This document shows positions 11,201-22,196 of a stretch of DNA of 64,000 nucleotides, one piece after another. Position numbers and translations under genes: made by a program. Origin of the DNA: Allolobophora icterica (Eukaryota; Annelida; Clitellata; Crassiclitellata; Lumbricidae); assembly GCA_963556255.1 (NCBI GenBank), contig OY744609.1, positions 18,928,309 to 18,992,308 on the forward strand. Reading direction: 5' to 3'. The notes under the pieces were generated by a model. That model made no database searches, was not told the origin of the DNA, and worked only from the letters and a program-made list of their open reading frames with translations. How positions within the stretch are numbered: position 1 is the stretch's first letter; each line of letters starts with the position of its first letter.

Positions 11201-14200
11201 TGTAAATTCCTGTTTGTCAGTCTCTGCTTCTGGATGATTGTTGACATCTGTAGCACTTATTATGGCAGAGGTGGAAAAGGATCAGCCAGTTAACAGAATT
11301 ATCATAGTTTACACATTGGTATTTTCAGATAATGTTTAAGATGGATATTGCTGGAAATGGGATTCTGATAGAGAAGAACGATCTGAATAACGCCCTTCAA
11401 CTTCCACCCGACATCTTTACGTTTGACAAATTCCGCTACATCTGCATCCTGTCCGGTTGTGACTACCTGTCCAATCTGCCGGGCATCGGTCTCGCTAAGG
11501 CGTCAAAGTTGTTCCGACTCAGTCGTCAGAATGACATGAGCCAGGTAATGTCGAGTGTCATCTATCTGTGTGTACAAGTTCTAAGCTGTTCTGTTGAAGC
11601 AGGTATGTTTGAATGTTGAACTACTGCACTTACTCTTGAATGGATTTGTTCTACTCAACAGCTATTCGTTTGGAATAGTAATGATTTCTGAACTGTACTG
11701 TTCGAGCAGATGTTTCAACTATTAAAATTTATTCATTCATTTAGGAATTTAATATAGCGCACTGCAAGAAACCTACTCAGATGTGCTCCCAGCATAGCTG
11801 GAGTTTCATTTGAAAGAAGGATATGGTCCTGAATGGTTCTAGCAGAACTGTTCTGCACACACAGAATAGAAATATATTGCAACCAAACAGTTCTGTTGGA
11901 ATCGAACCATTCGTTGGATAAAACTCGATTTTGAGCCATTCTTTTGAAATGGTGCTAATGAAATAGAACTGATTCTGTGAAGCTGAATCATTGCCCTTGA
12001 GCAGGTAATTTTAAAGTCAGTGGCATGCTTTTTCTGAATTTACTGTTTGCTTTTGCGGTAAGAGTTGTAAGCTAACAACTTTAAGCATTTTTATTGTTTC
12101 AAGGGCCTTTTGCTGTTACAAAGGTCTCTGCTTCAGAGCAAAGTTGATGTAATTCCTCTTAATATTGTAAACTAGTGTAATTGTAACTGAACATTTATAT
12201 AGCGCCACTCAAGCTCATATCTGCAAGGCTTTTTTGTCTCTGTTATTGCTTCTGAAATTGCTTTGCTATGAGCTACACAATGTTAATTAACCTTGTTATG
12301 TTGCATTGACAGGTACCGGTAAGTAGCCAAACTGTTGCAGTGATAATTTTTTCAACTAATCAGATATATAGATGCCTTTCGTAGACCTATGGCTTTACAG
12401 TCTCAAAAACTGCTACTTTCAGGTTATTCGCAAGATTCCATCAATTTTGAGAATGTCCAACTTGGTCGTGCCAGAAGACTATGTGGATGGTTTCTTTAGG
12501 GCGGAGAACACATTCCTCTACCAGCTTGTTTTTGATCCACTGCAAAGAAAGTTGTTGCCTCTGAATCCTTATCCAGATGACCTGGATCCAAAGGATCTGG
12601 ATTATGCAGGACCGTATCCTTTGTCTTCCGTGTGAGCAAGTTTCATTCTAGAGTTGCTGCACTTTGTGTGGAACTGTTGTTGTTAAATGGAACTGTTTGG
12701 CAGACACAGAATTGTCCTACGTTTAATATATCTTTTCTGTTGGAACAGAGCTGTTCTAGTTTGATGGAACTGTTTGACAGATATATAATTGTCCTATGTT
12801 TAGTATATCTTTTCTGTTGGAACAGAACTGTTCTAGTTTGATGTAGCTTTTTGAAATAGGACTGTTTTAGTGTAGTGTAGAGTTTATACTGGATAGAACT
12901 GTTGCATTTTGATGTAGCTTCTCTGTGACAATAGGACTGTTTTAGTTTAGTGTAGATGTTCCACTGGAGTTAGGCCTCTTGTTCTTATTGACCTGCTTAG
13001 ACAATGTCTTACTTAAGCTGTTTCCAGTGAAGCAACTTGATTGCCCCTTAGCAGTTTCTAACAGGTATATGACTGACGAGGAAGCTCTTGAGGTCGCGTT
13101 GGGAAACACTAACGTGAATACACGCGAAAGAATTGCAGACTTTGATCCTGATTTGTTCAGGGTAGGATTTGTTACATTGTCATCATTCAGTGTCTTCTAA
13201 TCTAATCGTACGACATTTGTAGAACAACTGTAGTAACAAACAGAGCATTTACTTGATCAAATCAAATCAAATCCGTTTTTATTACAACACATAAACTGCA
13301 GATTAACAGTGACAGAGAACAACAGTTATCAGTTTAGTGTTATAAAAGGATGTCCCTAAGGGACAAGTCCCGCTAAAATGGGACACCCTGATAGTTCACA
13401 GGCTGAGACGGACAGTATAGATACATATCTGGTTGAAAATTTATAAATCTTAACTAACAGTGAGCCAAAATTTAAACACAAAATAAAGCAAGCATTGAGA
13501 GTAGACATATTCATATCCAAGGTATAGCTATTTTACTATCTTAAAACGTGATTAATCAGTTAATGAATGATAGTAATAATTAACAAATTATAAAACAGAT
13601 AACATCAATGAACCCTAGTATATTATGTCGACAATAAATGAGGTGATGTTGCTTATAATATAGGACCTTAGCAGTGTTTTAAATCGGCTGATAGGTCGAA
13701 TTGAGGTTAGTACAGCAGGTAGGGAGTTCCATATTCTGGGGCCCGGCATTTGATGGAGAACCTTTTTACATTGATACGGGCAAACTCAGGGTGGTAATTC
13801 AGGGCGGTGCGCGTCTGGTGGTGGTGGATGGTTACACCCCTGCCGAAGTAAGAAACAAAAGACAAAGGCAACAAATTATTATGATAACGGTACATGAAAA
13901 GACTAATCTGGAATATATTTATTTGGTTTATGGTCAGAATTTGTTTATCAACGAATATTTGCTTAGTGCTTGCTCTCCAATGAGTGTTAAATACCATTCG
14001 TATGGCAGTTTTCTTGAGTTTACTTAGAGGGCTAAGTACAGTCATATAATTTGACCCCCAAGAGATATTGCAGTAAGCGACATAGGGAAAAATTAATGTA
14101 TAGTACAGATTTAGTAAAATAGCAGTGGGCAGCAATGTCTAATTCTTCTTAGAACTCCTATGTTTTTGGCTACTGTTTATTATGCCCAGTTTATTTTGAA

Positions 14201-17200
14201 TTAAATCAAATGGCTGAGCACAAACTTTTGTTGGTCTCTTAAGAAATGACATTCTTTTAAGGAAGTTGGATGTATGTATTCATCTGGCTATTTGTTGTAA
14301 AGCACCTGTTAAGAATCTCACACGGGTGCTTAAATTGTTTGGTGATCATTAATAAAAAAGAATCAATGGCCAATATAGAAAAATTGCCTTCCTTTGAGTC
14401 AAGGATGTGGGGACTATTTACTTTATATATTTTAACTGGGAGATAATTCAGACAATTGTTTAGGTGTCATTAAGTGAAATTCATGCTTTTCCTTAGAATG
14501 AATGACTTGTTAATTTTCGCAATTATTTATAGCTACGGGTTATTGGTAAGTGTGTGAATTTATTTAAGAAAATGAGTGGGACATTTGCATCTATAGGCTA
14601 AGACAAACAGTTGGAGCCAGAATGCAGCTGAAAACCAAGCAATGAGCATCTGGAACACTGGGGTGGACCCTTGTGCATTTCGGAGTACCAAGACTGCTCC
14701 AGAGGTCAAGGCCGTGGAACGACCCAGTACGTGGGGCATGGAAGTGATTGTCAAAGGACCTGTACTCAAGGACAGGGCCAACACTGCCACACATAAACGA
14801 ATGAGGCAAGGTATGTATGCATACATATGTGAATGTCTGTATGTATATAATGTGTGTTTTATATATGTATGTTTGTTGTATGTGTACGCGTAATCTAGAC
14901 ACTTGTCTATCTAGTGCCTTTAAAGTACATCATAAAAGGTAGTTAATGCATTTGTTCAAATTCAGTTGCATTTCTCACAAGTTGACGTAATTTTCGTGAA
15001 TGAGTTTGTATTGTTTAATTAAGTAACGTTTGCTTCTCTTCTTCGCAGCAGCTAATGTTGCAGTTAATTAGTAAATGTTTTCCTGTTTTATTTACATGTA
15101 GTATGTTTTGTTTCTGAGTATAATAAATTGACATAAAAATTGTACCTGCTGGTGTTATGTTTCTCAGCATTACTCATAGTATTGCAGTTATTGTTAACGG
15201 AACTGTTTGTTATTCATAAATTATTGATATTTGAATAAATTTTTTATGAGTGGCATTTATGCGTGATGATGGCTGATAGTCATTTCTTCCTGTTTAGTTG
15301 CTGAGGAGGAGAAGGACGAATTGACAGATCAAGATCTGATGAAAATGTATTCAGAGGTAGATGACAGCATTGAACCATTGATGCCCTGTAGCAATAACAA
15401 CACTTCCTTCACAGCTGTCAATCAAAGCCCCTCAAAGAAACGTTCTAGAATGTCAGGACCTGAAGTGGCAGTAGATGAAGTGAATCAGAATTTAGATGTG
15501 CTGACCAAGAGCAATCGTAAAATGACAACAAGCAACGTGCTGACTCAAGTGTTGAACATTTCAGCAGATCCTATGAAATATGGTTCTGTTGATTTTGAGA
15601 GAAGAGGAAAGCAAACACACGTTTCACCCGTTAAAGGATGTCTACCAGGCAAAGAGAATAGCCCAGAGCCTCAAGAAAAAGCTGTGCATTGTCATTCTCC
15701 GGACCAGCCAAAACAAAACAATGCATTTGCCGTGGATCGAAAAGTGACAAAAGAGCCGAAACTTCCTTTAAACTTATCTGATTTAGATGCACCTGTAGAG
15801 AACAGCTCAGATGTTAAAGGAAAAGATATATCGAGTCAACCTCAGGCCAAGGGTAAACAAAGGAATGTCTTTGCTGTAGATGGAAAGGCACAGAAAGAAA
15901 TGAGATTTTCTCTTAACTCGTCTAAACCTGATACAACAGCGGAGAGAAGCCCAGAGGCAGAAATGGAAAAAGCTTCTAGTCCTTTGCAGGTTAAGTCGAA
16001 GCGAAGAAATCTCTTTGCACTGGATGAAGGTGTGTCAAAAGAGCCAAGTTTTTCTCTAAATGCCTCAAAACACGATGCAACTGTGGAGAGCAAGGGCAAA
16101 GATTTGACCAGTCCTTTGCAGGTTCAGCTAAAGCGAAGGAATGTCTTTGCAGTGGACGGAAAGGCGCCAAAAGAATCGAGATTTTCTCTGAATTCTTCAA
16201 AACTCGATACTACTGCTGTCAATGTCAAGAGCAGGTACTAAAATGTTACAATGCTTACGATTAACTCTAAAATCCAGCAATATGAGGTACACCAAAAGTT
16301 ACATTTAACAGATTCTCATTTAATGTGGCTGGGTTATGAATATTTACATTTCATTCTTGTAAAATGGCCATACATGTATGGCAAAGATACAATATACAAT
16401 GTTGGATAATAAGCTTCTAGAGTTGAGCTAGCAATTTACTACTTCACAGTAGTCATTTTCACTAAACATTACAGACAATACAATACAAAACCGCAGTTTG
16501 AGTGTGCCACTTACTGGTATCCCTATAGTAACCTACATTGCTCTGCAAATTTTTGCAGAGCAATGTAGCAATACTATAAGCTATGGGATTACTATGCAAA
16601 CAGCAATTGCAAGAAACAGGGAATTAAGCATGCATCTACTGCTTTGCTAACATCTTGGATATTTTTGGGTCATGTTCAGGTTTTTTACTTTGTCATCGCC
16701 AAGCCGTGAAACAAAGTTCTTCCAGCAGCTGAAAAGAGAACACGGCAGCAGCAACAATTTGTCTTCTCCACCTCAGGAAAATTTGGCAAGCCAGAGTGAC
16801 GAGGAGCAAGGAAATGTGGAAGAGGACGAACAAGAGGATGAGGAAGAGGAAGAAGTTATTACGGACAAGTTGGAAAATAAGCCAAGTGAATTCTTGCCAA
16901 ACACAGGAGGCAAGTCTTGTTTCCGAATACAGTCAGTTTCATCATGAACACAGTGTATTTTGGGTACGATAGCCAGATCTAATTTGTTAGGTTAATTGGA
17001 TTAATATATAGATGACTGGATGGAAGGAAGATTAATTGTATGTATGTAAAATTCCGTCAGCTTGAGTGAACTTCAAAGCTAGACATTGTTATGTTGTGAA
17101 TGCACGTTTTATTAAGATGGCTGATTCAACGGATGTGTGGATGGATGGAATGGTGGACAGATGGATTGATGTTTTTGTTCAATGTTTCATTTAAGTTTAA

Positions 17201-18557
17201 TCTCGTCTTGTGTTGATTTATTCAGATAACTTGTCATCATCTGGACTCCGATCATCCGATCCACACAAAAACTTTAAATTTTCGCAGCTGTCTTTGTTCA
17301 AAAGCCAATTTGACAGCAGAAAAACGGCTGCACCACTAGCCACTGCAAAGATCAATCTTCCATTTAAGTCAGTGGCGGTTGCATCTGGCGTTTCTGACCT
17401 CGAGACTCGTGGTTCCGTTTCTTCTCAGTCCTCAAATAGCGATCCTTCAAAGGAAGACTCGGATTGTCTTTCAGAAGATCCATTTGACAAGTCTAGCAGT
17501 CATATCGTTAGTTCAAATGAAGATCGGTCAACAACTGAAAAACTGAATTCTTTGCAGTTGGATGAAAGCTTCTCTGAGACAAAGTCTGCCTCAGGTCAAA
17601 GGTTTTCGCTTGACTGTGAGCGTATATGGCCTAATGAAAAAGAAGTACCCAATGGCGTTACAGACGGCTTGTTGCATAGGCAGAGGTTGTCACTGGATAG
17701 CGAAACGAGAGAAATGTCGGAGAGTCCTACAGGAAAGTCATCCACTGCCACAAAAGGTAAAATCAAACAATGACTCGTAATGCTCTCCTGTATTCACCTG
17801 CCCTCCAAATATAATTCACTGTTTTTTTTTAAAATTAACTCTTGCTAGTCATACATTCTTCGTTACACAACTTTGTTGTTATTGTTCTTATGACAGGACA
17901 CTTGCACATTAGATTTAAGTTAAGGTTTTCAGTATAGATCTCTTGCTAGTACATGTGATTTAAATTTTCCTTTGGAGTCTTACCTGGCTGCCAGAAATCG
18001 TGTAAGGGCTGAAGTTGTGATTAATTAACTCTTTCTTAAAACAACTTCATCAGACAGTCTGCCGAATATTAAGAAACAGTTTCACCAAATTTTCATAATT
18101 TTTATACTTTCTTTCTGGTTAGCGACTTTACACATTTCAAAGCAATTGGTACAAGAAACGATCAAGTAAAAAAGTGTCTCCCTTGCCAAAACCTGGAGAC
18201 CTGGATTGAAGAGTATAGTTTAAACTTTAAAAATCTGTTAAAGGCTGTACATAAATGTCTATATACATACCTGGTACATACATGCATACGACATGCATGC
18301 ATACACACATACATGTAAGTACTGGTACGTGTGTACATGTACACTATACATGCTCTTTCATACAAGTAGTTGTATTTCAATTTAAATGACAAGTCATGAA
18401 CATTTGTCTTTGTCAAGGCTTTCTCTCCAAAGGATGTAGAACGTCCGGATTAATGAAGACAAAGACGAAAGGTCGCAAGAGTGCAGCTGCAGACGGATGT
18501 AAACAGTCGGCCATATCTCAGTACTTTCAGACTAGCTTCGCCTTAAATAAAAAGTAA
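8233..18557 (+). CDS. EXO1: Exonuclease 1 (12 exons)
   Basis: 5'-3' exonuclease/flap endonuclease of the RAD2/FEN1 family, acting in mismatch repair and end resection in the nucleus. Exons: 8233-8393, 9205-9324, 9490-9613, 10118-10255, 11329-11544, 12423-12613, 13065-13161, 14597-14810, 15298-16234, 16680-16909, 17226-17756, 18418-18557; about 1032 aa against 846 in human. The start is [10 protein letters not shown]; a TTG nine bases upstream is not used. The N domain has VFDG-type MVFDGC, the I domain [17 protein letters not shown] and [17 protein letters not shown], so the metal-binding acidic residues are present. The long disordered tail has four internal repeats, KSRFF (an MLH1-interaction-type motif at about 731-735) and a canonical PCNA-binding box QSAISQYF near the C-terminus. 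Introns 4 and 10 start with GC. The true end may be an extra exon at 20174-20216. Confidence 0.95.
10256..10261 (+). other. GC splice donor, EXO1 intron 4
   Basis: Exon 4 ends GAAAAG and is followed by GCAAGT; the next exon (11329) continues in phase 0 with IMFKMD, matching the family. No GT donor here preserves frame and homology. Confidence 0.9.
10605..10944 (-). mobile_element. LINE 3' fragment in EXO1 intron 4
   Basis: A minus-strand frame of about 92 codons (10666-10944) ends in the usual C-terminus of L2/CR1/jockey-type ORF2: [32 protein letters not shown] and FKSVLLDRG. It is followed by AAGTTGCGCTTTACAAGTTG and a (TTATG)n tail. It is 5'-truncated and antisense to EXO1. Confidence 0.85.
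11733..11795 (-). repeat. LINE/SINE 3' tail in EXO1 intron 5
   Basis: On the minus strand: CTGAGTAGGTTTCTTGCAGT, GCGCTATATTAAATTCCTAA and (ATGA)n. The same variant recurs at 62893-62980. Confidence 0.65.
12690..12843. repeat. Two 77-bp tandem copies in EXO1 intron 6
   Basis: 12690-12766 and 12767-12843 are near-identical, each starting GAACTGTTTG and ending GTTCTAGTTTGATG. Fainter relatives of the GAACTGTT motif continue to about 12940 and appear at 11640-11950. Confidence 0.85.
13255..14135 (-). mobile_element. 5'-truncated LINE in EXO1 intron 7
   Basis: A minus-strand frame of 142 codons (13707-14135) has the end of a reverse-transcriptase ORF2: [48 protein letters not shown] and the [11 protein letters not shown] terminus, of the L2/CR1 type. 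The 3' UTR (13255-13700) matches the fragment at 6145-6360 and ends in a (TTGA/TTTGA)n tail. The intact frame suggests a fairly recent insertion; it is antisense to EXO1. Confidence 0.9.
15717..16234 (+). repeat. Four-copy protein repeat in EXO1 exon 9
   Basis: Units begin at 15717, 15861, 16005 and 16137 (spacing 144, 144 and 132 bp; 48, 48 and 44 residues). Each starts with (R/N)N-x-FA-(V/L)-D, followed by a lysine-glutamate step and a (F/L)SLN-type segment; a basic KxKRRN-like stretch precedes the later units. The array ends directly before the KSRFF motif, which is split by intron 9. From memory, vertebrate EXO1 has a single RNKFA-like segment at the matching place. Confidence 0.88.
16910..16915 (+). 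other. GC splice donor, EXO1 intron 10
   Basis: Exon 10 ends after GGA G and is followed by GCAAGT. Only this phase-1 junction keeps exon 11 (17226, starting ATAACTTG) open; the nearby GT option would create an immediate TAA. Confidence 0.82.
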
Positions 18558-18724
18558 TTTCAGTTTTGTTTTGCTTTGCTCTGGCTTTCAGTCACATAAT
18601 TTTATGAGCATGGAAACTGGTGCTATAATTGCTAGTGGTTCTAAGTTCCTGGGACATCACAATTAATATTCCGCTTTGTGATGTGAAAGTAGATCTGTTT
18701 GGTGGCTGCTTGGTTTCATTGGTA

Positions 18725-18830
18725 CTAGACTTGCAGGTGCTGTAAATTCGAAGACAAATCAAGCCAGCTTTGCACTTGGATGGGTGACCATCTGTGGAAT
18801 ACCATACAACTAGTTGTCCACTCAGCCCTG
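18725..18830 (+). repeat. 5S rRNA-like fragment, possible SINE3 head
   Basis: CACTTGGATGGGTGACC followed by GGAATACC closely resembles the box C region of metazoan 5S rRNA (ACTTGGATGGGAGACC, GGGAATACC). The rest of the 5S gene is absent or too diverged to see, so this is a 5S-derived SINE or a pseudogene fragment, not a working 5S gene. Confidence 0.6.
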
Positions 18831-19299
18831 CATGCTGTACTGGTCAGTAAATGAGTACCAATGAATGTTGGGTGGTTAAAACAAGTTCCTGTTGTGGGGT
18901 TGCTATGTAGATCCTTTTTCCTCACAGTACTTACTATGCTTCTGACAAGTTTCTATTTCTAAACAAGTTTCTTATCGTTACCTGTATTTCAGGTAGGTAT
19001 TAGAACAGTATTCAATAAGAAAGATGTACAGTCTAGCAGCACTTCCAAAATACATCGGTTGTCAGACTTGGTTACTACGTATGTAGTTAATAATGCATTG
19101 CTTAACGTTTTCTGACCTGGACTGTACTTGTAACACTTAGTCAAAATGTTAATTCTGATGAGTCATGAATATAATTTGGCTCTAGAAAGCATCTTTATTG
19201 TTGCACAACTTCATTATAATGCAGTACATGTACTTCATAGGGCTTCCAAAGGTAGTACAAGTGGCAGCTTGAAAGTGTGCTATGTCCAGCTACTAGATT

Positions 19300-19730
19300 T
19301 ATTGGTAGCATTTCAAAATTTGATTATACCTTGCACTTCATACATGACGTACTTCATTGGCTGTCTGTATCCCAGCATACTGAATTTAAGATTTTGATTT
19401 GGGTTTGGTGATGCCTGTTGGGCACTATCCCCTGCTGCAAACTCTGTTGCGCTATTTCAGGTTTGGCTGGGCAGAGAAATATTTGTTCCTCTGCTTCAGG
19501 TGAACTGGTTGCTTCTTTTTCATGTACCTCAGCAATGCAGCATCACACCTTTTCGGTGGTTGAGCCAACTATCTGGAACAGACTTCCTTTGGGCCTGCAC
19601 ATTGTCTTAGATGTGAATTCTGCATGCACTTTCTATAAACACTTGAATGCTGCTCTTTTCCACCGGGGTTGGGCTAGGAGTGCCTCTGACTAGTCTCACA
19701 GAGGTGCTATATAAATGCTCTGAATGAATC
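19300..19730 (+). mobile_element. LINE 3' fragment downstream of EXO1 exon 12
   Basis: A plus-strand frame gives TFSVVEPTIWNRLPLGL, FYKHLNAALFHRGW and ARSASD, the L2/CR1-type ORF2 C-terminus, then CACAGAGGTGCTATATAAAT and a GAAT tail. It is 5'-truncated and in the same orientation as EXO1. Confidence 0.85.
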
Positions 19731-20173
19731 AGTGGATGAGGGATGAATCTAAGAAATTAAAAGGTTTTATTAAAATTAAAAAGCACTTTTTATCCTATGG
19801 TTAATAAGTAAATGAGGAATGATATTAGATGGTCACAGGGTAAGCAAGTCCTTCAGGCAAAACTGTTTAGCACCGTCAATTGAAGCTTTGTCATTAACAG
19901 ATTGTAGTACTATATAAATACCAACTTTTGTCACCTACAGGTAGTAGAACTACATGAATACAAGTTATAATTGCAATAATCATGGTAATGGGTATATAAT
20001 ACAATGCATTTTGTTCGCGACTGTAACGCCTATATATAGTGCAATGACACAATACAGGTACGATGTTCAGATGTAATTTTGCTGCAGTTTTGTAACTAAC
20101 AGTTTGCTCTACAGATGGATTTTTAGATACTGTAAATAAATTTAAAAGCTTTTTATCTTTTTTTTATTTGTAG

Positions 20174-20216
20174 ATCTGTTGCTAAGATTACACCATCGGT
20201 GAAAAGTCCTGTTTGA
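20174..20216 (+). CDS. EXO1: Possible alternative last exon of EXO1
   Basis: If exon 12 is cut two bases into its final AAG codon (donor GTAATT at 18554), it joins in frame to this segment after TTTGTAG and ends KSVAKITPSVKSPV then TGA. AATAAA follows at 20225-20230, only nine bases past the stop. Exon 12 has no well-placed AATAAA after its own TAA, which favours this form, but homology does not decide it. Confidence 0.5.
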
Positions 20217-20224
20217 CAGTCTTC

Positions 20225-20230
20225 AATAAA
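20225..20230 (+). terminator. Poly(A) signal candidate for EXO1
   Basis: Canonical AATAAA just after the candidate last exon. It is the best-placed plus-strand poly(A) signal between EXO1 and the next gene. Confidence 0.5.
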
Positions 20231-20716
20231 CTTGTGTATATAATAAGACAGCACCAATTCCATTCTTAGGATAATTTAATTCTCAGACTTAATATGGTAA
20301 CCCATCTAAATGTAATGATGCAATTGTTTGAGGCATTGGAGATTGTTGAATTAGCACTGTATTGTCATATTTTGAAAGGTTTTCATAATTAGTCAAACAT
20401 TTGACTGGTTAAATGAGAAAATTACTTTAAATGATGAATGTCTGTACAAGGAGTTTTTACCGGTAAAAGTTAACAACTTCAGAATTGTTAGTGTCGCCCG
20501 GGCCTCTGAAACTCTGCTTCGAAGCAAGTTCAAGCAGTTCCTTTTATTAAAAGGAAAGCTTAAACAAGATGATAAACCATACACAACATCCATCAATCAA
20601 GAACAAAGTAGACACTGTCATGTAGTGTGTCTGTCATGTAGTATGTTGGTAAAATCACATGTGAAAGGAGTTGCAAGTTTGTCACTATCACATTGCAATC
20701 GGGATGCAATTTACAG

Positions 20717-21783
20717 TTAATAAGAGTCAATTTTTTCCTCACTGGTTCTGACTGTCCCCCATTGAAGATACACTTTGCAAGATATTTCATTCCTGCTTCC
20801 AACCACACATCAGGTTATTTGAAGATCCTTGACTTTACTGCTTAATTCAAGTTACCTAAAGTTTCTTTTTGTCATGTCTAGACACTTGAAATTGTTCCTA
20901 AATGGAATCGGTCACCTTAATGCATTAATTATGTAAGCATATGTGACCATGCCCAAGGAAACAAAGTCCAAAAATCAGAGTTCGATACTGCACCTTTATG
21001 TGCTGGAATTGCTTTTATCACAGACAGTAAACTGTTTAAGATTTGGATCTCTGTGGCTACTTTTTAGAAATAGTGATTCAATTGTACATAGAAATTTATA
21101 TAGCACCTCTTCAAGGGGGCTACCACCATTTCTCTAATCACAGGCACTCTCAATGCTAGCCTAAATGATGTTGAATGTCTTTAAGAACAGAAATTTCATC
21201 AGTAGGCAAAACACAACACAGAAAGCTAGAAGATTCACCATTGGTGGGCTCATACACACATGTACAACCCAAACAAGAGATTCCCATCCAAAGTTTACAG
21301 CATCACGTTCAGATTCTCTGGGTCAAGAGTTGCGTTGATAGTGCGGTACAACAACAGGTTTTTAGCGTCCACAGCACAAAATGCCACTGCCCAGCAGTCC
21401 ATTATTGGTGGCTGATGCATGTCGGCTATCCCTTGAGCCTTCGAGTGCACAAAGAACGGGTATTTGTCACCTGGTTGGTAGACAGAAGCGCCAACAGTGA
21501 CCAATGGTCAAGGTCACTTGACTGATTTACACTTTTATAGCCAAGAAAACAAGGAATATAAATAGGCATAGAACTCATTTTGACCTATTTTATGCCTACC
21601 AGCCTTCTGAGTGTGTTTCTCACAAAATTAAATCACTTATTAAACTTTGAGAGTTTGCTCAGGCACAGTCACTTATGTACACCCCTTGGCAGGAGTCCGT
21701 AAAGCAGAGTTTGCTGGGCTGGTCATCAAACTGAAATGTGACAAAAGTGTGTGATTCTGGTACCTTCAATGAATTTCCTTTGA
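20717..21783 (-). CDS. Unidentified gene, three putative 3' exons
   Basis: Three minus-strand segments are bounded by splice-like signals and join in consistent phase: 21673-21783 (KGNSLKVPESHTFVTFQFDD then QPSKLCFTDSCQG), 21299-21470 (DKYPFFVHSKAQGIADMH, then IMDCWAVAFCAVDAKNLLLY) and 20717-20792 (NEISCKVYLQWG, then EEKIDSY and stop). Acceptors are TTGTCAG, CTACCAACCAG and GGAAGCAG; donors are GTGACT (weak) and GTAAAC. The peptides look like real protein, rich in Cys, Trp and Phe, with no low complexity. I do not recognise the family. The 5' exons were not found; they may lie between here and about 25.8 kb, interleaved with the cold-shock gene, or this may be an alternative 3' end of that gene. 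Confidence 0.35.
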
Positions 21784-22196
21784 CTGACAATATATAAATG
21801 TCCCATTAATTTATAAAAAATTTCTGTTAAACACAATGCTCTTGTTTAAACAGTTTGTTTAAAACACATCACTGAAAAAGTAAAAACATTGAACTTAATA
21901 ATTTATTACACATGTATGCATGCCTATGAAAATATTGTATGAAGCTACTGCTATGAAAACACTACAAAGACAATGACTGGTTGTGAATGAAGCCAACTGA
22001 ATGACTGGAATATCCCTGAATGTTAAAAAATTGATCCCTAACAAAATGTGCAACAAACGTATATCATACTTTTTAAGAGACGTCAGTCTTGCTCAAGAGT
22101 TCAAACTGTTGTGTATTGTAATTAATAACATTTTCTTGTTCCCCCAAGGCTGGCTACCTGAGAAAGTTCTTGGTTCACAAAGTCTTCTTGTACAAT
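21784..22196 (-). other. Likely 3' UTR of the cold-shock-domain gene
   Basis: AT-rich sequence after the minus-strand stop at 22197. No further gene is recognised; it could also contain intron of the unidentified gene at 20.7-21.8 kb. Confidence 0.45.
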
